The notes: generated by a model from the sequence alone, not told the origin. A stretch of 64,000 nt of DNA from Enterococcus sp. HY326 (GCF_026157065.1 NZ_JANLGQ010000001.1:744001-808000); one strand, 5' to 3'. Counted from the first letter of the stretch, positions 52,084 through 60,337 are shown. Made by a program: numbers and translations.

Positions 52084-52112
52084 ATTTTAATCGGTGACCG
52101 CTCGTTTGTAAA
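52084..52112 (-). promoter_or_regulatory. Promoter of the formate/nitrite channel gene
   Basis: TTTACA (52107-52112) and TAAAAT (52084-52089) with a 17-base spacer on the minus strand, leaving a leader of about 105 bases without a recognisable fold. Confidence 0.65.
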
Positions 52113-52182
52113 GGGTTAATGAAAGGTTTTGAAAATTTCACTCAGTTCTTCTAATAAAATCATCAGATTTCAGTCAGCTTTT

Positions 52183-52689
52183 TCACCCGCTAACCTCATC
52201 TTGAATAAAGCCCCCCGCCTTTAAAAACATGCAGGTTAAAATCGGTCCGACAAATTGAAAGCCCCGTCGCTTCATATCTTTGGCAATTTTCGTTGCCAAA
52301 GGATGAGTATTGGGAATTTTATCAATTGCCCGATAGTTTTCAATCACTGGCTCGCCACCAGTAAAATGCCAGAGATAGTCTTGAAAGCTGTCAAATTCAG
52401 GCCGCAGCGCCAAAATAGCCCGTGCGTTAGCAATCACGGCACGAATTTTGCGGGGATTATGAATCATTTCTGGATCACCCATGATTTTTTCAATATCCTC
52501 CGGAAAAAAGCCAGCGACTTTTTGAATATCCAGCTGGGCAAAATTTCGCAAAAAAGCCTCCCGCTTTCCCGCCGCTGCCTGCCAAGAAAGGCCAGCTTGA
52601 AAGACGCCGACTGTCAGCAATAAAAAAAGTTCCTCATCATCTTTAGCCGGTTGACCGAAGCGTTTTGAATACCATGCATATTTTTCCAT
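52183..52689 (-). CDS. tag: DNA-3-methyladenine glycosylase I (Tag-like), variant
   Basis: The 168-residue protein matches Tag from FQAGLSWQAAAGKREAF through NPRKIRAVIANARA and KRRGFQFVGPILTCMFLKA. Compared with E. coli Tag as I remember it, the N-terminal Cys-Gly-Trp and the YHDxEWG region are replaced by a short MEKYAWYSKRFGQP. The C-terminal zinc ligands are missing, and Gly stands at the position of the catalytic-pocket Glu38. It may be a zinc-free subfamily or an enzyme of changed specificity. The ATG at 52689 fits AAGGAG. Confidence 0.75.
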   Translation of the reverse strand: MEKYAWYSKRFGQPAKDDEELFLLLTVGVFQAGLSWQAAAGKREAFLRNFAQLDIQKVAGFFPEDIEKIMGDPEMIHNPRKIRAVIANARAILALRPEFDSFQDYLWHFTGGEPVIENYRAIDKIPNTHPLATKIAKDMKRRGFQFVGPILTCMFLKAGGFIQDEVSG

Positions 52690-52774
52690 CACATTTCTCC
52701 TTAAAAAACTGTACCATTATTCTAATTCATTTTATAATGAAAGAAAATCTTTTCCACGAAAGGAAAGTCAAAGC

Positions 52775-52913
52775 ATGGCCCCCAAAAAAAGTCGTTCCCT
52801 TCAATCAAAAGAAGGTTACCTCTTTAGATAAGGTGCTGAATCTGACTAAAGAAGATCTCAAAGACGGTGCTGATACCTTTCTCTTGGCACCTTATACGAT
52901 GACTAATTATTAA
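52775..52913 (+). pseudogene. Small ORF (~45 codons) broken by a one-base insertion
   Basis: An ATG at 52775 with AAAGGAAAG eight bases upstream reads MAPKKSRSLQSKEGYLFR and stops. One frame over, from the same point, runs VVPFNQKKVTSLDKVLNL, KEDLKDGADTFLLAPYTMTNY to a stop at 52913. Removing one base from the C5A7 tract (52779-52790) would fuse them into a 45-residue protein. I do not recognise the family. The break is at a homopolymer, like that in maf. Confidence 0.5.
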
Positions 52914-52991
52914 AATAGTTGATGAGTTTACGGCTTCTGCATTAATTGGGATGATTATATATAAAACAGCCAGCATTTGCTGAATTTTTGA

Positions 52992-53180
52992 TTGACTTTA
53001 GCGTTGAAATTAAGCTATACTAGATTTTGTGTAAAATAAGCAGCAGAGAATTAGTACCTCGTCCCCAGTTTGTTGCCCCGACGAAAGTCCATGGGTTCAA
53101 TTGTGTAACCGCGGCTGCAAAAGGCGAAGATTGAAGAACAAACTGCACGAATGCGAAGTCCTCAGATTATTTTACTCCAA
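52992..53180 (+). promoter_or_regulatory. rpsD promoter and structured leader
   Basis: TTGACT (52992-52997) and TATACT (53016-53021) are 18 bases apart. The ~170-base leader contains a long-range stem, CAGTTTGTT (53066-53074) with AACAAACTG (53137-53145). It encloses smaller helices such as GGTT/AACC (53094-53110) and a GAAAGTCC/ATGGG region. There is no U-run. Ribosomal protein S4 autoregulates its own mRNA in Firmicutes by translational control of a leader fold; this region is the obvious candidate. Confidence 0.65.
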
Positions 53181-53206
53181 CACTAAATTTTTGGAGGAAT
53201 TTATTA

Positions 53207-53818
53207 ATGTCTCGTTATACTGGACCATCTTGGAAATTATCTCGCCGTTTAGGCATCTCTTTATCAGGTTCTGGTAAAGAATTAGCACGTCGCCCGTATG
53301 CACCAGGTCAACACGGACCAAACAGCCGTGGCAAAAAATCTGAATACGGCATGCAATTAACTGAAAAACAAAAACTACGTCATATGTATGGCATGAACGA
53401 ACGCCAATTCCGTACGTTGTTTATCAAAGCTAGCAAAATCAAAGAAGGTAAACATGGGGTTAACTTCATGATCTTACTTGAACAACGTTTAGACAATGTT
53501 GTTTTCCGTCTTGGTTTAGCAACTACTCGTCGTCAAGCACGTCAATTAGTCAACCATGGCCACGTTTTAGTTGATGGTAAACGCGTTGATATCCCTTCAT
53601 ACCACGTTGAAGTAGGTCAAGTGATTTCAATCCGTGAAAAATCTCAAAAATTAACAGTTATCGCTGAAGCTGTTGAAGCGACTTTAGGCCGCCCAGCTTT
53701 CGTAACTTTTGATGCCGATACTTTAACTGGTTCATTCATGCGTTTACCAGAACGTGACGAATTAACTCCTGAAGTTGACGAATCTCTAGTCGTTGAATAC
53801 TACAACCAAAAATTATAA
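53207..53818 (+). CDS. rpsD: 30S ribosomal protein S4
   Basis: The 203-residue protein starts [20 protein letters not shown] and has [27 protein letters not shown] and the S4 RNA-binding domain [15 protein letters not shown] plus [20 protein letters not shown]. It is a primary 16S rRNA binder. The N-terminal zinc cysteines of some S4 forms are absent. TTGGAGGAA precedes the ATG. It is monocistronic, with strong promoter, leader and terminator, as usual outside the alpha operon in this group. Confidence 0.98.
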   Translation: MSRYTGPSWKLSRRLGISLSGSGKELARRPYAPGQHGPNSRGKKSEYGMQLTEKQKLRHMYGMNERQFRTLFIKASKIKEGKHGVNFMILLEQRLDNVVFRLGLATTRRQARQLVNHGHVLVDGKRVDIPSYHVEVGQVISIREKSQKLTVIAEAVEATLGRPAFVTFDADTLTGSFMRLPERDELTPEVDESLVVEYYNQKL

Positions 53819-53837
53819 TTTCTGGTTCTATTCAATT

Positions 53838-53872
53838 CAAGCACAATCATTTCGATGGTTGTGCTTTTTTAT
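53838..53872 (+). terminator. Terminator of rpsD
   Basis: AAGCACAATCAT (53839-53850) pairs with ATGGTTGTGCTT (53855-53866) around TTCG, followed by six T. Confidence 0.92.
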
Positions 53873-54051
53873 TTAACTCGGCTCTCAAATAAGACTCCAA
53901 TAGAATCCTGCTGCAACTAATCTGATTAAAGCTAGTTTCGTGAATACAATCTGGCACACCTCACAGCTAGCTTCAGCAGCTTTTAAACTTGAATCTTATG
54001 AGAGCTAACTCCCATAATTTAAGAAAAAAAATACACCTAAAGGAGCTTTCC

Positions 54052-54525
54052 ATGAAATTAATCGCTTATACGCCAGCTTTAGTGCCGACAGAAAAAATTG
54101 CCGACTATCACCTGCCCCCTGAACAATTAATTTTTTCAGGTCTACCTTTAGATGCTATTGAAAAAGCGACTGCTGACGATAGCCGTCTGCCTGTTTTTTT
54201 AGAAGATCAAGGAAATTTTCCGACGTTTATGATTTTGCATAGCTGGCCTGGCCCGCAAATTTACACCGATAATCAGCAAGCTGTTTTATTGCGAAGCTAT
54301 TCCACTGACAGCCGTTTTCAAGGACAAGGTTATGCAGATGCTAGCCTAAAACTTTTACCTGCCTTCACCAGAGAACATTTTCCTACAGCTGAAGAACTAA
54401 TCTTGGGAGTTAATTCTAAAAACGGCAAGGCTATTAAGCTTTATCAAAAACATGGCTTCACTGAAACCCTCCCACCGTTAACCACTGAATACGGTCAGCT
54501 TTTATTAATGACATTGCCTTTATAA
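54052..54525 (+). CDS. GNAT-family N-acetyltransferase
   Basis: The 157-residue protein has the acetyl-CoA loop RFQGQGYADASL (motif A) and a C-terminal NGKAIKLYQKHGFTE (motif B), both typical of GNAT enzymes. The first 70 residues are divergent. The acceptor substrate is unknown. The ATG at 54052 has AAGGAG six bases upstream; the longer frame to 53989 is rejected. The 180 bases between rpsD and this gene hold no visible feature beyond the rpsD terminator. Confidence 0.82.
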   Translation: MKLIAYTPALVPTEKIADYHLPPEQLIFSGLPLDAIEKATADDSRLPVFLEDQGNFPTFMILHSWPGPQIYTDNQQAVLLRSYSTDSRFQGQGYADASLKLLPAFTREHFPTAEELILGVNSKNGKAIKLYQKHGFTETLPPLTTEYGQLLLMTLPL

Positions 54526-54606
54526 TTTTCAGGCTAAGACAAGTTGCTGTCAAAGCCGGCTCACCCTTTGATACACTAAAAACAGCAACCATAAGGAGGA
54601 AAGAGA

Positions 54607-55455
54607 ATGCAAAATTTGATACTTAATCAGCGAACTTTGCCAGCAATTGGCATGGGAACGTGGCACATGGGAGACGATTTCAAGAGGCGGCAAACTGAAC
54701 TAACCGCTTTGCGTAGTGGTTTAGACAGTGGCGCTGCGGTAATTGACACAGCTGAAATGTACGGAGAAGGAAACTCAGAACGTTTAGTCGGTGAAGCCCT
54801 GCAAAATTTCCCTCGAGAAAAAGTCTACCTAATCTCAAAAGTTTATCCTTGGAACGCCTCATTGACGGAGTTGCCAAAAAGCTTGGACCAGAGCTTAGAG
54901 CGCCTAGAGACAGATTATCTAGATTTATATCTGCTCCATTGGCGGGGTACGATTCCTTTAGCAGAAACAGTTGCCGCTATGGAAGCAGCTAAGCAAGCCG
55001 GAAAAATTAAGGCTTGGGGTGTTTCCAATTTCGACACAGACGATATGGAGGAATTATGGCAGGTGCCCGGTGGTCAAAATTGTGCGGCTAATCAAGTTTT
55101 GTACAACCTAGGCGAGCGAGGAATTGAGTTTGATTTATTACCATGGTTGCGAAAGCAAAACGTGCCTTTAATTGCCTATTCACCGGTTGCTCAAGGAGAT
55201 TCTTTAGGCAACCAGTTTACTCAACAGCCACAATTGCAAAAAATTGCGGAGCAGCACCAAGCCTCAATCTTTCAAATTCTATTAGCATGGGTGATTCGCG
55301 ATGGTACTACCTTAGCGATTCCCCAATCCAGCAATGAAATGCATGTCAAAGCCAATCTAGCGGCAGGCGCCGTCAAGTTAGCGGCGGCAGAACTCGCTAT
55401 CTTGGATGAACTCTTTCCGAAACCGACCCAAAAACAACCTTTAGCTATGCTCTAA
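54607..55455 (+). CDS. Aldo/keto reductase
   Basis: The 282-residue TIM-barrel enzyme has the catalytic tetrad in DTAEMYGEG (Asp, Tyr), LISKVYP (Lys) and LYLLHWRG (His). NADPH-binding elements include WGVSNFD, NQVLYNL, YSPVAQG and IPQSSN. It reduces aldehydes or ketones; the physiological substrate is not evident. AAGGAGG precedes the ATG. It stands alone between the GNAT gene and the ABC-F leader. Confidence 0.92.
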   Translation: MQNLILNQRTLPAIGMGTWHMGDDFKRRQTELTALRSGLDSGAAVIDTAEMYGEGNSERLVGEALQNFPREKVYLISKVYPWNASLTELPKSLDQSLERLETDYLDLYLLHWRGTIPLAETVAAMEAAKQAGKIKAWGVSNFDTDDMEELWQVPGGQNCAANQVLYNLGERGIEFDLLPWLRKQNVPLIAYSPVAQGDSLGNQFTQQPQLQKIAEQHQASIFQILLAWVIRDGTTLAIPQSSNEMHVKANLAAGAVKLAAAELAILDELFPKPTQKQPLAML

Positions 55456-55495
55456 AGAAAAATTTTCAAATTTTCATAACTTTTTTTCATTTACT

Positions 55496-55524
55496 TTGAC
55501 CATTTATTTTCTCCGTGTTATAAT
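55496..55524 (+). promoter_or_regulatory. Promoter of the ABC-F attenuator transcript
   Basis: TTGACC (55496-55501) and TATAAT (55519-55524) with a 17-base spacer. Confidence 0.85.
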
Positions 55525-55548
55525 TTCTCAGAGAAATGAGGAATAACT

Positions 55549-55599
55549 ATGAAACACTATTACTTTAAATTCGTGAGAAAAACAGCTCTTAACAACTGA
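55549..55599 (+). CDS. Leader peptide (16 residues) of the ABC-F attenuator
   Basis: The ORF reads MKHYYFKFVRKTALNN and stops. It has GAGGA six bases before the ATG and lies 25 bases after the promoter. Its last four codons and stop form the left arm of a perfect ten-base-pair hairpin. A ribosome stalled in it would therefore change leader folding, as in antibiotic-sensing leaders of resistance genes. Aromatic and basic residues (YYFKFVRK) could mediate a drug-dependent stall, which is inference. Confidence 0.7.
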   Translation: MKHYYFKFVRKTALNN

Positions 55600-55733
55600 A
55601 AGATGAAGCATTGTTAAGAGCGAAAAGTCCTTCTTCATCGAAGCCTGGTTAGAGGTTTATTTGTTTTGCCAGCCTTTCGATGACGAAATATATACTTTAA
55701 AAGCTGTAGACAATGACTGTCTGCAGCTTTTTT
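55586..55733 (+). promoter_or_regulatory. Attenuator hairpins and terminator before the ABC-F gene
   Basis: Three hairpins follow the leader peptide: CTCTTAACAA/TTGTTAAGAG (55586-55620), TCATCGAA/TTCGATGA (55635-55683) with an inner CCTGG/CCAG, and a terminator AAAGCTGTAGACA/TGTCTGCAGCTTT (55700-55730) with six T. The terminator ends 32 bases before the ABC-F start. The layout fits translation-dependent transcription attenuation. Confidence 0.8.
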
Positions 55734-55764
55734 GCGAGAAAAAAATGAAAGCAGGAAATAAAAA

Positions 55765-57285
55765 ATGTTAAAACTAGTGGATATTACCCAACAATTTGGA
55801 GATAAAGTCTTATATGAAAAAATAAACGGGCAGATTAATCGCGGAGAACACGTCGGTCTGGTGGGCCGTAACGGTGTAGGTAAGAGTACCCTGATTAAAA
55901 TTATCACCGGCGAGCAATTGCCGGATGACGGGCAGGTTGTCCTCCAAAGGAAAGCCCGCCTTGGCTATTTGGACCAATATGTTGAAGTTGATGAGCAGCT
56001 GACAATCAAAGAATTTTTACAGCTGGCTTATGCCGAGGATTTTAAAAAAGAAGCTAAGATTGCTGAACTTTACGCTACTTATGCAGAAAGCCTTGAGGAT
56101 GATTTGCTCAATCAAGCCGGCAAGCTGCAAAACGAATTGGATCAAGGAGAATTTTATCAGATGGATCTCTTGATCGATGAGTTGGCCAATGGCTTGGGCT
56201 TGCAGGTATTGGGCATGGATACCCAATTAAAAAATCTCAGTGGCGGTCAGCGTTCTAAATTAATTTTGGCAAAAATGCTTTTAGAAAAACCAGAGATTTT
56301 GATTTTAGATGAGCCCACTAACCACTTGGACGATGACCATGTGGCTTGGCTGACAGAATTTTTGAAAAATTTTGACGGCACCTTTCTCGTGGTTTCCCAT
56401 GATCGACATTTTCTCAATGAAATCACCACGCATATTTTTGATATTGAGTTTGGCAAGCTCTCCAAATATACCGGCAATCTTGAACAAGCGCTAAAACAAA
56501 AGGAATTGCAGCAACAAACGTATTTACGGCAATACGAAGCCCAACAGGATCATATCAAAAAAACAGAGGCTTATATCCGTAAGTATAAAGCCGGCTCCCG
56601 CTCCACGATGGCCAAGAGTCGCGAAAAACAATTGGCCAAAATCGAGCGCTTAACACCACCGAGTGATTCGCCGAAACCTCATATCGAGTTTCCTTATCAG
56701 CCGATTGTCACAACTTTGGCTTTAGAAACCGACAAGCTGGAAATCGGCTATCAAAAGCCGCTATTGCCACCGATTAATTTAACGATTCGCTATGGGGAAA
56801 AAATTGCTTTAAGGGGTTTTAATGGTATTGGTAAATCAACGCTGATTAAAACCTTACTGGGTCAAATTAAACCCTTAAAAGGGGAATTTCAATTTCCTCA
56901 ACATACGGAAATTGATTATTTCGCTCAAGATTTAGCGTGGGAAAATCCATTGGAGACTCCGCTGCAATATCTCAGCAACATTTATCCAAAAGCGACCACC
57001 AAAGACTTGCGACGGCAGTTATCCCGGGCTGGGCTAGCCAACGAGTTAGCGATGCAGGGCTTAAAATTTCTCAGCGGCGGCGAGCAGACAAAAGTTAAAA
57101 TCGCTGAAATGACGATGATTAAAAGTAATTTCTTAATGCTAGATGAGCCCACCAATCACATCGACCAAGAAACTAAGGTCAATCTGATGGAGGCATTGGA
57201 AAAATATGCCGGCACGCTGATTGTCGTCTCCCATGAAAGTCAATTTTATGAAGACTTCGTTGACCGAATTATTGATTTAGGCTAA
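55765..57285 (+). CDS. ABC-F family ATPase, possibly ribosome protection
   Basis: The 506-residue soluble protein has two ABC cassettes: Walker A GRNGVGKST (34-42) with LSGGQRSK and DEPTNHLDD, and GFNGIGKST (about 352) with LSGGEQTK and DEPTNHID. The ABC-F linker between them (about 230-305; AYIRKYKAGSRSTMAKSREK) reaches the ribosomal P/E site in known relatives. It lacks membrane segments. The linker looks like housekeeping YdiF-type proteins. The drug-leader-like attenuator upstream instead suggests an inducible antibiotic-resistance (ARE) role. Which holds is open. Confidence 0.9.
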   Translation: MLKLVDITQQFGDKVLYEKINGQINRGEHVGLVGRNGVGKSTLIKIITGEQLPDDGQVVLQRKARLGYLDQYVEVDEQLTIKEFLQLAYAEDFKKEAKIAELYATYAESLEDDLLNQAGKLQNELDQGEFYQMDLLIDELANGLGLQVLGMDTQLKNLSGGQRSKLILAKMLLEKPEILILDEPTNHLDDDHVAWLTEFLKNFDGTFLVVSHDRHFLNEITTHIFDIEFGKLSKYTGNLEQALKQKELQQQTYLRQYEAQQDHIKKTEAYIRKYKAGSRSTMAKSREKQLAKIERLTPPSDSPKPHIEFPYQPIVTTLALETDKLEIGYQKPLLPPINLTIRYGEKIALRGFNGIGKSTLIKTLLGQIKPLKGEFQFPQHTEIDYFAQDLAWENPLETPLQYLSNIYPKATTKDLRRQLSRAGLANELAMQGLKFLSGGEQTKVKIAEMTMIKSNFLMLDEPTNHIDQETKVNLMEALEKYAGTLIVVSHESQFYEDFVDRIIDLG

Positions 57286-57356
57286 TAGTGGTCTCTTAGA
57301 TTGTGTCATAAACAGTTCACATTTTTCCGCTAAGATATACTTATCCCAAAAACATG

Positions 57357-57471
57357 AGCAGCTTGACGCTTCCCAAAATGCAGTATCGTCAAGCTGCTGG
57401 TCAGTGAAGCCTAATTGTTCCCTGACTTCCATTCACTCCTTGGCCCATCAGTCCCCGCTGATGGGCTTTTT
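57357..57471 (+). ncRNA. Hairpin pair after the ABC-F gene: 3' UTR or candidate small RNA
   Basis: A perfect 12-bp stem AGCAGCTTGACG/CGTCAAGCTGCT (57357-57398, 18-base loop) is followed 45 bases later by a terminator, GCCCATCAG/CTGATGGGC (57443-57466) with five T. A TATACT sits at 57336-57341, but no matching -35 box is clear. It may be the end of the ABC-F mRNA or an independent ~115-nt RNA. Confidence 0.45.
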
Positions 57472-57484
57472 CTCGCAGTAAAAG

Positions 57485-58276
57485 CTATTTGGATTTATCA
57501 GCAAAATAGTTTTTAAAGACCAGCTCTCCTAGCTGCCGCAAAAACATAATTCCTTGACCCCGTCCCGTTAAATCACGGGTAAAGGCTGCGATAAACACTG
57601 GCTGCCCTTGATAGTCAAAGCAGGCGGCGTCATGTTCGATTCTATCTAAACGACCGGTTTTATTGTAAATATTGAGGCCAACAATTTCCTGCTCGTCCAA
57701 TAATCCCGGCAGCCCTTCTCGAAATTGCTGCTTTAAGAAAGGCTGGAGGTCGCCTGCTTGCTGCGCTTGATTATCAGAGAATTGATAAATTCGCCGTAGC
57801 ATTTGGCCAGCTGCCGTTGCCGTCATGCGATTTTCTTTTCTGGGAAGTGGTCGCATCAAAAAACGCTGCAATTGGATGCCGGAAAATGCTTGCAGCCAAG
57901 TTTGCATTGACTCTAGTCCGGCGATTTCCAATAAAAGATTCGTGGCCGTATTATCCGAAACGGCAATCATGGCTGTCATTAATTCCTGTAGCTGCCAATG
58001 TTTTTTAGTTGGCAGCAGTTGCAGATAGCCGGCACCGCCAACAATTTTTTCTGCCTCAACTAAAATTTCTTTTTCGGAACTCAACTCATCGTCTCGAAAA
58101 GCTTCCAGATAACGCAAATAAATAGGTAGCTTAATCATGCTGGCGGCTGAAAAAAATTTTTCTCCTTGGAAATCATAGATTGTACCAGAAGTATCCCCCA
58201 ACCAAAGGCCAATTTCCAGCTCGGCTTGATATGTTGCAATTAAGTTTGCAATTGCTGTCTGCAACGCTTTTTCCAT
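57485..58276 (-). CDS. Class A beta-lactamase-fold serine hydrolase
   Basis: The 263-residue protein has the serine-hydrolase motifs SMIK (Ser46, Lys49), SDN (107-109) and KTG (206-208). It lacks a signal peptide. The ExxLN deacylation motif of true class A beta-lactamases is not evident (RKENRMTA stands there). A cytoplasmic hydrolase of other esters or amides is more likely than a resistance enzyme. The ATG at 58276 has AGG eight bases upstream. The gene starts directly after the P1-peptidase stop, so the two are cotranscribed. Confidence 0.82.
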   Translation of the reverse strand: MEKALQTAIANLIATYQAELEIGLWLGDTSGTIYDFQGEKFFSAASMIKLPIYLRYLEAFRDDELSSEKEILVEAEKIVGGAGYLQLLPTKKHWQLQELMTAMIAVSDNTATNLLLEIAGLESMQTWLQAFSGIQLQRFLMRPLPRKENRMTATAAGQMLRRIYQFSDNQAQQAGDLQPFLKQQFREGLPGLLDEQEIVGLNIYNKTGRLDRIEHDAACFDYQGQPVFIAAFTRDLTGRGQGIMFLRQLGELVFKNYFADKSK

Positions 58277-58285
58277 TGTCATCAC

Positions 58286-59341
58286 CTATTTCAATTTATT
58301 TAATTTATTTAACAGTGCAAATCTAGCTGCTGAAAAATTAGCTTTCTGCAGCTCTTCAATCGCTTCTATTAGATTCCAAACAGGTACCCCTTGGCGATCC
58401 ACCATCGTTTCTCCGTGAATTAACGAACGTAGCACGGCTTCCTCCACCACATCAGCAACTGCTGCGAACACGCTATCCAGATAATTTTCATTAAAGGCAC
58501 TTCTTGTTATCAGCGCAGCTTTTTCAAAATGCTGCAGCCGATGAGCTGTCGAAAAGCTGCAGACCACTTCACCACTGCCGTTTCCGATAAACGAACCACT
58601 GCGGGTAATACCAACTGAGGCTCGTTTACTAATCCTTTTCAGCTGGCGACTGCTTAACGGTAGGTCAGTTGCTAAAATTACAATCACACTGCCCTTTTCT
58701 GCCTGCTGTTGTGCTTCAAAAAAAGCTGCCAACTCTTGACCAATTGGATAATGTTCCACCACTAAATTTTTCATCTGACCAAAATTAGTTAAAACAAGAC
58801 AGCCAAGGATGAACTCCTGCCCATCAATCACTAACGCTTGGGACGCAGAACCAATGCCCCCTTTCAAGCCATAGCAGGTCATCCCGGTGCCTGCTCCTTT
58901 AGCACCTAAAGAAAAATCACTGCTCGCCTTTGATAAGGCTTTTGTGACATCCTCTTCTTCAATCGCCAAGCCCCGCAAATTATTGAGGACACTGTCATTA
59001 CATTCAAAAACCAACGGATTAAAACTGCCGGTGCTCTCGCCAATCTCTGGATTTTCTGCTAAAGCTCGACGAATCAAGGCATTCATACTAGTACCGACGC
59101 CAAAAGTATTTGTTAAAATAATCGGCGATTCCAAGACGCCCATTTCCGCCACCTGCAACAATCCCGCACTTTTACCAAAGCCATTGATCACATGAACCGT
59201 CGCCGGTAATTTTTCTAAAAAAAGATTGTCCGTATGGGGCAAAATTGCTGTGACACCCGTTTTGAATTGTGAATTCAAAATCGTTTGATGGCCCACTTTC
59301 ACCCCCGGCACATCAGTAATTAAATTGTTTAATGGCTTCAT
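58286..59341 (-). CDS. P1-family (S58) aminopeptidase, DmpA-like
   Basis: The 351-residue protein starts with ITDVPGVKVGH and has the self-processing site GGIGSAS, where the new N-terminal Ser becomes the nucleophile. GSFNPLVFECND, SFIGNGSGEVVCSFST and DSVFAAVADVVEEAVLRSL are family segments. DmpA/BapA enzymes cleave N-terminal D-Ala, L-Ala or beta-amino acids from small peptides or amides. The partner gene downstream is a serine hydrolase, suggesting a peptide or amide degradation pair. Confidence 0.9.
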   Translation of the reverse strand: MKPLNNLITDVPGVKVGHQTILNSQFKTGVTAILPHTDNLFLEKLPATVHVINGFGKSAGLLQVAEMGVLESPIILTNTFGVGTSMNALIRRALAENPEIGESTGSFNPLVFECNDSVLNNLRGLAIEEEDVTKALSKASSDFSLGAKGAGTGMTCYGLKGGIGSASQALVIDGQEFILGCLVLTNFGQMKNLVVEHYPIGQELAAFFEAQQQAEKGSVIVILATDLPLSSRQLKRISKRASVGITRSGSFIGNGSGEVVCSFSTAHRLQHFEKAALITRSAFNENYLDSVFAAVADVVEEAVLRSLIHGETMVDRQGVPVWNLIEAIEELQKANFSAARFALLNKLNKLK

Positions 59342-59504
59342 ATGATTTCCTTCTTTACAAAAAAATTTTAGGCGCAGACTAGCTTAGAATATGATTTTCA
59401 AAAAAAAATCAGCTCTCACGAATGCAAAGTCGCTGCAAATTTCAAAATTCTTTTCTTCTGACATTTGGTATAATTAGTGTAACCCATTATTTCGGAGGAA
59501 ATCA

Positions 59505-60311
59505 ATGAAATTACTGACATTAAACACCCACAGCTGGTTGGAGGAAAATCAGCAGGAAAAGTTGACCTATTTAGCGGAGAAAATCGCTACTGAAGCCTAT
59601 GACCTGATTGCTTTACAGGAAGTCAATCAGCTGTGGACAAATGACAATCAGACTACAGAGTTGAAGGCCGATAATTTTGGCGGGCTTTTAGTTAAAGCCC
59701 TGGCTGAAAAAGAGCTTTTCTATGAGTATCACTGGGTGCCAGTGCATTTAGGTTTTAATAAATATGATGAAGGGCTCGCCATTCTTTCCCGCCAGCCGGT
59801 GAATCAAACTAAAGAAATTTTAATTTCCAACGACTATGCCTTTGCTGACCATCGCCGCCGCAAAGCCCTCGGCGTTGAGTTAATAATCAACGGGCGCTCC
59901 CATTGGTTTTTTTCGCTGCATTTTTCCTGGTGGCAACAAAATCCCGATGAAGGCTTTCAAAAGGAATGGCGGACTTTATCAGCTCAGCTGCAGGACTTAA
60001 AGCACCAACAAACTGGCGAAGCCCTCATCTTTTTACTTGGGGATTTTAACAATCCCGCCCAAGAAAAGGAACAAGGCTATCAATTAATCCATGCAGATGG
60101 CTGGCAGGATACTTTTCTCTTAGCTGAAAAAACTTCCGGCAGTGCCACAGTCGAAGCTGAAATCACCGGCTGGGAAAACAATCAGCAGGGAATTCGCATC
60201 GATTACATTTTTGTCTCTGAAAAAATTCCTGTCCACTCTTCACAGGTCTGCTTTGATGGGCAGAATGCTCCCGTTGTCTCTGATCATTACGGGGTAGAGA
60301 TTGCTTTTTAA
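59505..60311 (+). CDS. Endonuclease/exonuclease/phosphatase-fold protein
   Basis: The 268-residue protein has the EEP motifs: LTLNTHSWL (Asn), IALQEVNQ (Glu, metal), SLHFSWW (His), LLGDFNNP (Asp, Asn), IDYIFVS and a terminal SDHYGV (His). The fold covers DNases, sphingomyelinases and inositol phosphatases; the NTHSWL start and lack of a signal peptide suggest an intracellular phosphodiesterase. A TATAAT box lies at 59469-59474. It is divergent from the P1-peptidase gene and ends in its own terminator. Confidence 0.82.
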   Translation: MKLLTLNTHSWLEENQQEKLTYLAEKIATEAYDLIALQEVNQLWTNDNQTTELKADNFGGLLVKALAEKELFYEYHWVPVHLGFNKYDEGLAILSRQPVNQTKEILISNDYAFADHRRRKALGVELIINGRSHWFFSLHFSWWQQNPDEGFQKEWRTLSAQLQDLKHQQTGEALIFLLGDFNNPAQEKEQGYQLIHADGWQDTFLLAEKTSGSATVEAEITGWENNQQGIRIDYIFVSEKIPVHSSQVCFDGQNAPVVSDHYGVEIAF

Positions 60312-60337
60312 CACAGTTTGTCTGTAACCAATCTAAA

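Noticed and set aside
52665-52774. Coding start at the TTG at 52665 on the plus strand
   Set aside because: It lies antisense to the start of tag, has no ribosome binding site, and only the segment after about 52778 looks protein-like.
57485-58276. Calling the serine hydrolase a beta-lactam resistance gene
   Set aside because: No signal peptide and no clear ExxLN deacylation motif despite SxxK, SDN and KTG.
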